Shown: in pieces, positions 12,880 through 23,192 of the stretch | Layout: each line of letters starts with the position of its first letter | Numbering within the stretch: position 1 is the first letter of the stretch | Origin: Trochalopteron elliotii | Lineage: Eukaryota; Chordata; Aves; Passeriformes; Leiothrichidae | DNA: 64,000 nucleotides | NCBI GenBank assembly: GCA_024734555.1 | Contig: JANPWX010000336.1 | Location: forward strand, 1,329,749 to 1,393,748 | Direction of reading: 5' to 3' | Made by a program: the position numbers and the translations under genes | Notes under the pieces: generated by a model | Seen by the model: only the letters and a program-made list of their open reading frames with translations | The model's database searches: none | What the model was told of the DNA's origin: nothing

Positions 12880-14650
12880 CATGCAGCAGATTCTTTTGTG
12901 GTTTCACCTGCTTGCACTGAGAGTCTTTTATTTCTCTTCATGATTCACATCTTTTCAGAATTATTCCTCTCCCTAATTTATAATGTATAGAGTATCTTTT
13001 AGTGACTCACTAATCTTTTTTAATTTCAGGGTGTCTCATAGTTCCTTCTGCTTCACCTTGCCCAGTGCCTTTAACGATGCTGTATTTAATACTGTTAACT
13101 CTGGTTTCTCTTCTTTTCCTCCTGCTGTGTAACCCTTCTCCAGGCTCCTGATTGGCACTGCTGTTCAAGCACTGCTGTTTTCCTTATACAGGTGAGTTTG
13201 TATTCCTAACATACAGACTCCCTAATCCCTTCATTTCAATTTTTGTTATTCTTCCTTCACAGTCAAGTACTTCATTTGTGTTTTATGTGTTTCCATCAGC
13301 CTGCCAAACCCAGCTGAGTGCCAGGGTCTCCCTCTGCATCTATTTTCTTTTACAGCTCACTGGAGGAGATTTCTTTCTCCTGTCTCTTCTCAGGAACAGC
13401 TATTGCTGCGAGTTTTCTTTAAGGTTTAGCTACTCACTGCACAGATCCATCTCCTCATCCTGTCCAGCGACTCTTTTCTCACTGTGACTTACTTAGTCCA
13501 CATTTCTCCTTTTTCACTTCCCCTCCATATTAATATGGTCTAAAATACATTGTGTTCCTCAGATTTACTCCAAAGTGCACTGTGGTCTGGTTTCCTTGTG
13601 TTTTTAACAAGAGAAAACTGCTTCAGCAAGCCTAAAATACTTTTTTAAAATCAAAGATTGCAGCCTTTACCACGTGCTTTCTCAAAGGAATGCTGATGAG
13701 TCCTTCACCCTTCTCTCACAGTTTGTATTCCCTTGTCATTGCACAGTCCCCTGTCTCTGCAGTCACCGTCCCAGCTCCTGGCATCATCATTTTTGTGGAT
13801 ATTTCCCATGCTCCCTCCTGTAGTTTGTAGGAATGCTGTGTTGTTTTGACTGTCTTCTCTCTGTGAATCAGATCACTGGGTGCCCTCCTCTCCTCAGACA
13901 TGGTCAGGTGCTATTTTTATGCAGATGAGTTGCAAATCTGTTTGTCAGCCTGGGCTTTGTTTGCCCCTGTTCAGGCGTGTATTTCATCTCGAATCTCCAG
14001 CACTTCTGGCCTGACAGCTTGTGATAACAAAGGCAAAGCAGAGCTCTGTATCTCCCCTGGAAAACTATCACTTCTTATCCCACCTTCAGCATATTACCAT
14101 CCACAGTCAGTGCTGTTTGTTATCTAGACACGTTCAGTTATGAATTCTTCTGCTCCAACTGTAGTGTCACCATTATCTCTGCCATCATCTACAATGGTTG
14201 TCCCCAGTGTCATTTTTTTCCTGCCTTCCATTTAGATTCTTTCTAGCTCTCACTGCCTTCAGCTGTGCACATCCTGCATTTTCCAAGTTACACTTTGATT
14301 ATTTAATTGCCTTCCTTGCCATCACCACTAAGGGGCTGTTCCACTCCTGATGGGATCATCTTTATCTGACTCCCTTGGGCTCACTGGAGTAGAATTTTTG
14401 TTTGTTTCAAGTTATCAGTGAGTGGTTTCATGCTCTTTTCATCTATAAAGCTGTTGAGACCCCTCTTACATAGCTGGGAGTCTACCTTAATTTCCTCTAG
14501 TTCTCTAGAAAGTTTTCCTAACTGTTCAATATTTTTTTCTTTATGCTTTCATGCTTTCTCAAACACCCCTACTCTCTCCCTTCAAATTTAATTTCTTAAT
14601 CTTGTGGCTGTGAGACTTTTTCACATATCCTTGCATAAATATCTCTTTAG
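12880..14650 (+). other. Pyrimidine-rich intronic tract
   Basis: For about 1.8 kb the + strand is unusually rich in C and T with many CTTTTC and TCCTCC runs. Part of it may be an ancient LINE remnant (separate entry). Several AG sites after pyrimidine tracts look like splice acceptors, but none is followed by a recognisable coding segment. Confidence 0.5.
13867..14060 (+). mobile_element. Probable ancient L2-type LINE reverse-transcriptase remnant
   Basis: In the frame of ATG at 13900 the peptide shows FYADELQICLS at residues 6-16, the position of the catalytic YADD motif of LINE reverse transcriptases (second aspartate changed to glutamate). About 30 residues on comes NKGKAELCISPGK (residues 43-55), matching the N-x-G-K-T-E-L pattern that follows YADD in L2/Rex-like elements. 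Just upstream in the same frame is LGALL, which may be what remains of the preceding S-x-LGPLLF block. Order and spacing fit the family. Stops surround it, so it is a fossil. It could instead be a chance open frame. Confidence 0.45.
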
Positions 14651-15038
14651 GTTTCTATCTGTGGAGCATTTGTCTAATCTTTTTAATAAGATAAGGCCAA
14701 GAACTTAGTTTTTACTGTCTTCTTTTATTGGGATTTTTAATGCTATTAAGGCACTGTAGATATTTAAACCATTATCAGTAGTACCTCATAGGTTTTCTTT
14801 TCTCTTTTCAAATACACTTTAATGGGTTTTAGGCATAATTGTTAAAATGAAGATGATAATATAGTAGAAATAAAATACACCTGCTGCAATTAAATTGCAC
14901 AGAAATCTGTGAATGGGAGGCAGTTGCAAACCCTGCTTGTACAGACTGTGCTGATGGCTTTGGGAAGCTGGCAAGGTCACTTCAGAACAAGGAAGCCAAT
15001 ACTGGATATGATGTGTAGGTAATCAGGCAAGCAACATG

Positions 15039-15188
15039 CCCTTAAATCCCATCCAGTCCCACCCTCTGGACAGGGACACCTTCCACTATCCCAGGTTGCT
15101 GCAAGTCCCATCCTTGGACATTTCCAGGGATGGGGCAGCCACAGCTTCTCTGGGCAACCTGAGCCAGGGCCTCAGCACCCTTCCTAAT
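15039..15188 (-). mobile_element. CR1 LINE, 3' ~150 bases
   Basis: Minus-strand CR1 end with CAGGGACACCTTCCACTATC and GGCAGCCACAGCTTCTCTGG (as read on +). An internal deletion joins the CTCAGCACCC block to a short TTCCTAAT piece. Confidence 0.82.
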
Positions 15189-15629
15189 GCAGGCATAATT
15201 TTGATGTAATCATTACTTTTATCTGTGTCCATATAGTTCTCACATAAAGGTCCTTGCTTGTGAGGAATTTAGCAGAAGATCTGTCTCAAATCTAAATGTC
15301 TCCTCAGAGATTATGTGGTTTGTGGGAGTATGGAATAAATGGATGGAAGGAATAGTACTGACTCACCAAGATCAACTCATATTGACTCAAAAACTGGAGC
15401 CAAAACAGCTTAATTACTAATTGTGATGCAAATTATCTTCCTTAATATTTCCTCAGTACTTCAGGACTTCAAGTAGCATCTCTGAGCTGGCCATTACTCC
15501 TCAGAAAGATGTTTTTGAGATTGTCATAAGGGACTGTGTGACAACATCAGCTCAATGCTTTATGGTGGTAAAGAAATGTTGATCAAACATAACATTCTTA
15601 ATAAAAGAATAGAAAATAAAGCAGTGACA

Positions 15630-15810
15630 TCACTGGGGATACTCTGCCAGCAGCTGGGATTAATTTGTACAGTTCTGGTCCTCACACCTCAAGGACAATC
15701 CATTGGATCAATAAGCTGTCCAGAGAGGAGCATCAGGGCTGGTCAAATGCTACTTCATATGGAACAACCAAGTAAGCCAGGAGTTTTCAGCCTGGAATAC
15801 AGGTGGCTAT
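15630..15810 (+). mobile_element. Old CR1 LINE, internal 3' fragment
   Basis: The stretch follows the CR1 order: a TGTACAGTTCTGGTCCTCAC block, a CCAGAGAGGAGCATCAGGGC block and a TTTTCAGCCTGGAATACAGG block. It is much more diverged than the other copies and lacks the 3' end. Confidence 0.6.
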
Positions 15811-18800
15811 AGAATTCATTAGGAGGAGTGAAGAAGGGTTGGGGGCTTTCTCAGTGGTGTTTTTGATTAGATTTTTTATTGTTGTTGTTTTTGGTTGGTT
15901 GGTTTGGTATTGTTGGAGATTTTTTGAGGGAAGGATTGGTTTGATTTTTTTTTTTTGCTCTCTCTTCTAACAGAAGAACTCAGAAAGGATGAAATTAAAT
16001 CAACAAAGAGGCACATTGAAAGCAAACAAAAAAGACTGGTCATTCTTGTATTGTGGCTGTTTGCAGAGGCTCAACAGGAGATCAGACAAAGCTCATGGAA
16101 CAGGGGTTTCTGAGTTCCCAGGACATGTATCCAGCTCAGGAAGTCTCTGAGCTGCCAGTGCCTGCCAGCTGTGGGGTGACAGTTGCCATTTTCCCCTGGA
16201 CACCCACTCCTGGCAGCACTCACAACAGGACAGAGGTTCTGTGGCTCCTTGAGCAGGGCAGTGGCACTGGTTTGCCAATACCTTCAGGCCTTATGGGTGG
16301 TAATATTTCATTAAGACTAAATTGTAAGAATAGGCTTGGTTTTGATCAGTAATGAGTTTTCATTTTTAAAAATGACTTTTTTATTCTTGGACACTGCATG
16401 GGTGGCATGTTTTCATTTGCACACTGCAAGCACTGTGGTGAAGAGGGGGAAGATGTATTTTATTTTCTTCTGTGAAGAGTAGAGCAGCGGGATGGTTTTT
16501 CACTCTCACAGGTTTTCTTTAAAGCAGTAACATTCAGCTTGTTTTATTTTTCATCAGTCTGTTACAGGCTGTATGGCTGATTCACATTTCTGCTAAATAA
16601 CAAGGTCTTAATAATCAAATTAATGTTGATCATCTTACTTTCTTTGTCTGACATAATCTGCTTTAGTAAATAATCTGAGGCTTTCTTAATGATGAACTTG
16701 AAGGTTGAAGGCTCACTATTTTTCTTAATTATCTCCATAAGCCACAGATTGAAAGCTGTATATTTCCTGTTTTGTAACAGACATCAGGGGTTTTTAGCAG
16801 AGTATTTAATTCAGGTGCTGCCTCTTCTATTTGTAAGAAGAAAGGAGAGCTCAGGAATTTGCAGTGTTGCATTATAGTTACATTTTTTAAAAAGCAAACA
16901 AGCCCCAAACAGATTGGCATTGTAGTACAGAAGTTTACACTCATTTTTCACAGATCAAACGAGAATAAGTAAATTTACATTAACTTTAATGCCTGAACTA
17001 GCAGCACAGCTACTTTAAATTCAGTAGAAGAGAGACAAAGCAGATATTCATATCTAAACATCAGGGTAAGAACGTTTCCAGGTGGAAAGTGAAAATTAAT
17101 GGAGCTATGACAATTCACAAGAGCTCTTATATTTGTGTTTATAGTTTGTTTTCCTGCACCATTCAGTTAAAGGAATTAAGGTTGTATTTTGTCTCATCTT
17201 TAGCTGGCTAGGACTTGTGCTTAGCTTTTGTGAACATGATTTCAGAGCATCTATTACTATTAATGTGAAAATAGCTTTTTGTTTTCATTTCTGGGATTGC
17301 CATATTTTAGACATAGTTTTCCTCCTCTTGTATGTGTAAGTAATATGGTCTGTTTCCTTGGAAGTAAAATAAAAATAAACGTTGTAACTCCTGAATGAAC
17401 TGAGGCCATGAAAATGTACCTGGTGATGAACAACTGTGGAGATCCTCATCATTCCAGAGGTGGGCTGGGAATTCAATCTGGCCTTGGCTGGTCTGTGCTG
17501 TCCCAGTCCCTGAAAGTTGTAATACATCCCAAAGACTTGCTGGGTTGATTGAACAGAGAGACAAAACTAGAGAAACAATCTGCTGAGAATATGGAAAATT
17601 GTAATATGCAAAATTACAAAAATAACAAATTCCTTGCTTTAGCAATTCTGGGGAAACTGTTGCTATTTAAAGACTATTGGCTGTAGGTGGTAAATTAACT
17701 AACCTTTTTTCTGGTAGCTACTCCCAAGACTGTGAATTTATATAGGCTTTCACTTTTAGGTTTGCACTTTAGTGACCCCGTGGTGAGGTTCTTTTTCTTG
17801 ACAATTGAAATGCCTTTTTTTAGTTATTTAGCTACCAGCAGAAAACAGCCCAGTAGCACTAAATCTGAGTTTGCCTGTAAAAGTCAATGAAGCAGCTGTT
17901 GTCTGTTTTACACAAATGAACAAAGAAACTGGTCTGTGATCAGAAAGTTCCCTTGTCCATTTTCTTTTATCAGGTTTGTACTTGTTCTATTACTATCAGA
18001 ACAGAGCAAAATGAGATTACATGAGGGGAAGAACCTGTTATCCTGGTTATTCTATTAGTTTTTAAAAAAACAGAGCATTTGATTAAGAACTTGACTAATT
18101 CAAAAATGGCTTTTGAATGGACACAATCAATGAGTGATAAGCTATAAATAGTTAACTAGTTTTTATTACAAGTCCAGAGGTCCTTTCAACATGAAGTTTG
18201 AAAAGACTGGAGAGATGCAGAAAGCTTGAATACATCATATTAGCTACCTCCTCTTTGTTTCCCTTTTCCACAGAGGCCAATAAGGCTGTCAGATTGATGT
18301 AAAACTCGTTGCTAGTTAAATTACAGCATGTAGACTTACATTAGTACATAGTGCTGAAAATGAAAAACAGCCCGTTGCAGAGCAGGTGAAATTTGTTTTA
18401 TTTTTACAGCTGGTTTTCTTACAAACTTCATTACAAGTTTTCCTCACTTTTTGGAGTAAAAGAAATATGTGCTGCGTGAAAAATGGGAGGTTTTAAAAAA
18501 AGACACAGAGGACATTTTTACCTTTCCCATTATAGTATCTAAGAATATAGAAATTGCTTCTAGGAAAAATGTGTTGCTGTAAAGATCAGGCTTAGTCTCC
18601 TGGGTTTTGTTTTTAAGGAAGTCTGGAATGTAAAAGAATCCTGAAAAGATAAGAACAAATCCCCTTTTGTTTTAGAAGAACAAATTATCCCCTGTTCTTC
18701 CATTTACTTACTTGCATGAGTAAAGGCCAAAGCAATAATTAATAATACATCCTTTTTCAATCAAAATTCAGTAGTCTTAAGATTTGCTTAAATCTCTTTT

Positions 18801-18848
18801 ATTCTGTTAACTTTGTAAATAATTATTAGATGAGCTGCAAGCTGATTT
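15811..18848. other. Unique, AT-rich intronic sequence
   Basis: Contains the T/G simple repeat at 15878 and otherwise nothing recognised. Short minus-strand open frames near 17300-17640 have no family resemblance. Confidence 0.55.
15878..15912 (+). repeat. T/G simple repeat (GTT/GGTT units)
   Basis: Low-complexity run of TTGTTG then GGTTGGTTGG units within T-rich sequence. Confidence 0.7.
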
Positions 18849-19067
18849 AGATTGGATATTAGGGAAAAGAACTTTCATGGAAATGTTTGTAAAGTGGTGT
18901 CAGGGGCTGCCAGGGCTGTGGTGGAGTCACCATACTTGGAAGTGGTCAAAAACACATGGATGTGGCACCTGGGCACGTGGTTTAGTGATGACCATGGTGG
19001 TGCTGGCTTGGTGGTTAGGCTTGATGGTATTAAAAGGCTTTTCCAACCTTAATGATTCTGTCATTCT
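18849..19067 (+). mobile_element. CR1 LINE, 3' ~220 bases, 'catggtggtg' subtype
   Basis: Matches a CR1 subtype with GATTGGATATTAGGGAAAAG, then GTGGAGTCACC, ACATGGATGTGGCACCTGGG and CTTTTCCAACCTTAATGATT, ending in a degenerate ATTCTGTCATTCT tail. This 3' end differs from that of the copies at 197, 5320 and 12094, so at least two CR1 subfamilies are present. Confidence 0.85.
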
Positions 19068-19573
19068 AAAATACTGTTTCTGAAAAAAAAAATCAATCTG
19101 AAAACCTACATTTCAGTCTGAATGAACGATTTCAGAACTTCCACTTGGGTGAAAAATGGGTTTTTTTAGGTGAATACCCAGAATATTTACTTGTGAGATA
19201 TGTGGATTGTGGATGTAGTGTGTAACAGGACTCGCCATGCCAAACCTGGCATTTGGGCTGTTTTGGATTTTTTTTTTTTTTTAAGGCCTTGCAGAGTCTG
19301 CTTTTAACATTTTGTGTTCCTTACAAATTAAAAAATGAGATTCATGTCACTTCTTAGTGTTTATGCCTTAGGGTGCATTTCTATAACTCTGTTTTCCCTT
19401 TGCCTAAACAGTAACTTTCAGACTTTTCTTGTGACTCCTTGGAACTGCACCATGGGTTCCCTGGGCTTCCCTGACCACAGGAGGAAAAAAAAATGGTGTA
19501 AAACATGTAGCACATGGTTTCTGTGCTCTACTCAGTCTGTAGGGGTAAAACTGAATATATCTTTTAAGATTTA

Positions 19574-19697
19574 AATAGAATCATCAAATCTTTTAGGTTC
19601 CAAAAAGCCTTAAGGATCATCACTCCAACCCTCACCACAGCACTGCCAAGGCCCCCAGGGAACCTTGTCCCCAGGTGCCACATCCACCACTTTTAAA
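19574..19697 (-). mobile_element. CR1 LINE, 3' ~125 bases
   Basis: Minus-strand counterpart of the subtype at 18849: it begins (on +) with AATAGAATCATCAAATC, then CCAAAAAGCCTTAAGGATCA and CTTGTCCCCAGGTGCCACAT. It lies about 500 bases from the copy at 18849, tail toward tail. Confidence 0.8.
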
Positions 19698-20649
19698 TAA
19701 CCATGAAATAAACTGCAACAGCAGTGGTAAAAAAAAGTGGCCTATTCTCGACAGAAACCTACAGATCCAGAAGAGTGCATTAACTAGAGGAGGAAGGACA
19801 TGTATTACAGGATATATTCCATGGGCAGCATGGTTTTTTTCACACAAAGGGCTCTTGTGGTTTTTGTGAGCACAGATGGCTTTCAAGTTGTGCCACCCAG
19901 TAACTTGAGAATGCTGGGATGAGGAATCCTTTTCCAGTGGAGAGCATAATTGAAGGTCCTTCAGTGAAATAAGGTATCTTTGAAGTGGCTGTCTTGTTAA
20001 CTTCTAACTTAGCACATCAAAGTAAGGGAAAAATGTCATTTTTTCTCGTAAATGCAAATTGTGGCTCTCGACTGTCTGATGTCCTGCTTCAAAACCTTGC
20101 AGATGTTCTGGGTGATTCCCATGGTGAAGGTTTTGTCTTTGGTTATGCAGGAATAGCTTTCAGTTTTTTAATGGAAGTGTTGGACTTTGGTGATCTCTCT
20201 GCAGCATCTTGCATATGGAAATAGAATTTTCACTGGATCTTCCTTTTGTGGTGTTTGTGTTCTCACCCTCAAAACTGCTAAACAAAAACGTGAATATTTT
20301 CCTTCTTAATTGTAATGTCAAGATCATAGAGTGAATGTTGCAGGCAGTTTAATGTTCAAAATGTCTTGGTTTCTGTTGGTTTACTGTAAAATGTTAATAA
20401 ATTTTCCTAGTGACGCTTAAAATAGCTGTATAAATTGAGACATCTTAATTGATATTTCCAGACTCTGGGCATTTTTGGTTAGTTGTCCTTTCTCCAGACT
20501 TCTGCTCTGTGCTATAAAGCAGCATAATTTATCCCAGTGAATCTTTACATGCAGGAGACATTATAGGAACCTTTTGATGCTTTTCCTTCAGAACCCTTTC
20601 CTCTTGGGCGGGCAGCAGAGAGAGAACTGATTCCCAGGAGTTCCTGATG
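19698..20649. other. Unique intronic sequence between CR1 copies
   Basis: Nothing recognised. Confidence 0.5.
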
Positions 20650-20842
20650 GACATGAGACACAACTTCGTTCCTGTGCAGGGACCAAGCAGTGAATAGTGT
20701 CCAGAGAGGCTGTGGAGCCTCCCTCACTGGGGATATTCCAGACCTGTGCCCTGTGCTCTGGGATGGCCCTGCCTGAGCAGGAAGGGGGGGCCAGAGGAGC
20801 CCGTGTGGTCCTTTCCAACCTGACACATTCCATGATTATGTG
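20650..20842 (+). mobile_element. CR1 LINE, 3' ~190 bases, third subtype
   Basis: Contains CCAGAGAGGCTGTGGAGCCT, then GGGGATATTCCAGACC, GAGCAGGAAGG and TCCTTTCCAACCTGACACAT, ending ATTCCATGATTATGTG. This follows the CR1 3' end type in which the element ends after 'ccttccaacct...attctgtgattctgtg'. The 5' limit is uncertain. Confidence 0.8.
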
Positions 20843-22295
20843 AGAAGTGTTGTCTCTGTAGTCTGGGAGAGGTAGGAAAGAAGGGAGGATACATTTCCTA
20901 AAACTGCAGGAAGCAGAAGCACTAAAGAAACTAGGGAAAGCAAACCCCAGTTTGTTTTGGAAACAAAACTTCCAACATGGGATAACAGGAATAATTAGTC
21001 TTGCAAAAGCTCATCAGTGGAGGCCACTCCAGATGCAGCATCAGTGTCTCTTGTACCCCCCACCCTCCAGTGTTCTCCATATAAATCATGCTGCTCTTGC
21101 ACGTGCTTCTCTGGGCATCAATAGTTCTTTGAAATCCTAAAACTCTGCAAGGTCAGCAGGAGTCATGCAGGTCCCTTGGGAAGCGTGGACTCATGGAATA
21201 CACTGTGGTGGGTCACAGCCTGTTTGCTGCTGCTGAGCTCCACTATTCCAGACAGCTCCAGTGATGGACAGCCATACAGGCCATCAGTAATTGCACTTGG
21301 ATACTGGAACCTGCTCAGCATCAAAAATCCCCAGTGCCTTATCTCAGAGTGATGAGTCCTGTGCTGAAGGTGAATTGCAGCTTGAATACAAGATCTGCTT
21401 CTTCCCCCCCATATTTCAGCACATATTTCTCATGTAGCTGCTTTGCTTAGTGAAGGTGATCACTGGCCTGGTGTCTTAAAAATAATCATTACCCTTCTCC
21501 TGAGCTCAGATTTAATAGTACTTCATCCAGATACTGTGATGGAAATTCAGCTAGCTGGATGAATTTATTTCTTCCATGACAAGAACATGAACCTCTCAGC
21601 AAGTTGCAAAGCATCTATGAAATTACAAAACAAAATCTATGCTCGGGCCATAGAATGATGACTTCAGTCTCATAGGTTTGTGGTGTTTATTGGAATATTG
21701 ATTTTAGATCCTGAAATGGTAAGTCCAAAAAACCAGTGGAGTAGGAAATTTGGAACTCTTTTTTTTTCCCCCCTTTTTTTGGGAGGGGGAATATCCTACC
21801 TTTAGATTTCTGCCTTGTTATCCTAAATATCCTTCTAGCTATCTCTTTTAGATTTTTTTTTTCTTTTAGTTTTCATGAAGATGTGCTTTTAATCAATTGA
21901 AATAGTGACAAAATAGACTATTTTATATTCCATAGAGTTACTGTAGAGCTCAGTGTCACGGCAAGAATGTACAATAGTAGTAGTCAATAAAAAGCATTCA
22001 CTGACCCATCAGTCAGTGTTTCAGTGCTGACTTGGGCAGGTAGAACAAGCTCCTGAAGTGATCAGTGACAGTTTCCAGGTAACTTGTATGATGAATATAC
22101 ACCAACTCTCACTTCTATGGAGTCAGGAATTCCAGTGTTCAGAGACACTTGAAGCTACAAACTAATTCCTTGCCTGGCTCGATGCACTTCCGTCATCTTT
22201 CTGGATGAACAAAGTTGCTCAGCTGTGAATTTGCAGTCGAGGCTGTTGAAAATAACTTGTGATGGAATGGCATGGGACAGGGGAGCTGCACATCT
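20843..22295. other. Unique intronic sequence
   Basis: Contains T-rich low-complexity tracts near 21760 and 21855; no gene or named repeat recognised. Confidence 0.5.
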
Positions 22296-22611
22296 ACTCA
22301 TCTTTTAAAGACTTCCAGGGAAGGTGATTCCACCTCTTGCCTGGCAACTTTCAGTGAAGAAAGTTTCTCTAATATAAGAGAGAGGCTGTTTGCTCTCATC
22401 CTGTTGCTTATTATTTGGGACCAGACCCCAAATGACCCCCACCTGGCTGCATCCTCCTGTCAGGGAGTTATAGAGAGTGAGAAGGTCCCCTCTGAGCCTC
22501 CTTTTCTGACCTCCCTCAGCTGCTCCTGGTGCTCCAGCCCTTTCCACAGATCCTTCCCTGGACACACTCCAGGCCCTCAATGTCCTTCCTGAATGCCAGG
22601 GCCCAGAACTG
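22296..22611 (-). mobile_element. CR1 LINE, internal ~315 bases
   Basis: Minus-strand CR1 lacking the extreme 3' end. On + it shows CTTTCAGTGAAGAAAGTTTC, then GACCCCCACCTGGCTGCATC, GAAGGTCCCCTCTGAGCCTC and CTGGACACACTCCAGGCCCT, ending at GGGCCCAGAACTG exactly where the LTR starts. Confidence 0.83.
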
Positions 22612-23192
22612 TGTTGTAGCAGCCTTCATGTTAGAGGGTAGAAATGAGCCCAGACACAGACTCCTTGTTCATCACAGCATGAAAAGGGCCCTGGTTTATT
22701 CCTCTTTACACCTCAGCCATCCTGACCCCAACCATTCCCTGACTCTGCCTGCACCAAGCTCCTGCTGGAGGTTTCCCTTGCAGCCTCTGACTGCTGCTGA
22801 TTTCCTGCTCACCTCTGACTGCAGGGATCAGTTTGCAGACTGTGACTGCAGCTTTTACCCAGCCAGACTGTGACTGCAGGTTCCAGCAACAGGCTCTGAC
22901 TGCACACCCAGACTGACCTCACTGCAGGGAGTCTCTCTGCCCAGGATTCTAGGCCTTCATGATTCCAGCTCCTCCTTCACGGTTCCTCTGTGATGATCCT
23001 CCCCTCACCAGCTCACCCACTCCCTTTTATCACACTTATCTTTATTGGATACAGCTGTTACTTATCAGGGGTGAGGTCACCTGTATTCCCTCCTCCTACA
23101 TACCTGGGCACACGATGGGAGGTGCCTCAGCAGTGCCCAGCACAGGGCATGGGCACTGCCCTGGTCCTGCTGGCCACAGTGGTGCTTTTACA
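22612..23192 (-). mobile_element. Endogenous retrovirus LTR, solo type, abutting a CR1
   Basis: The ends are TGTTGTAGCA at 22612 and (as complement) TGTAAAAGCA at 23192, a near-perfect terminal inverted repeat in TG...CA form. On the minus strand there is a TATA-like GTGATAAAAGGG (23022-23033), then a stretch rich in GACTGCAG-type repeats (about 22785-22930), then AATAAA (22695-22700) some 85 bases from the end. That is the U3-R-U5 order. No internal retroviral genes flank it. No clear target-site duplication was seen, so the right edge is less certain. Confidence 0.65.
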
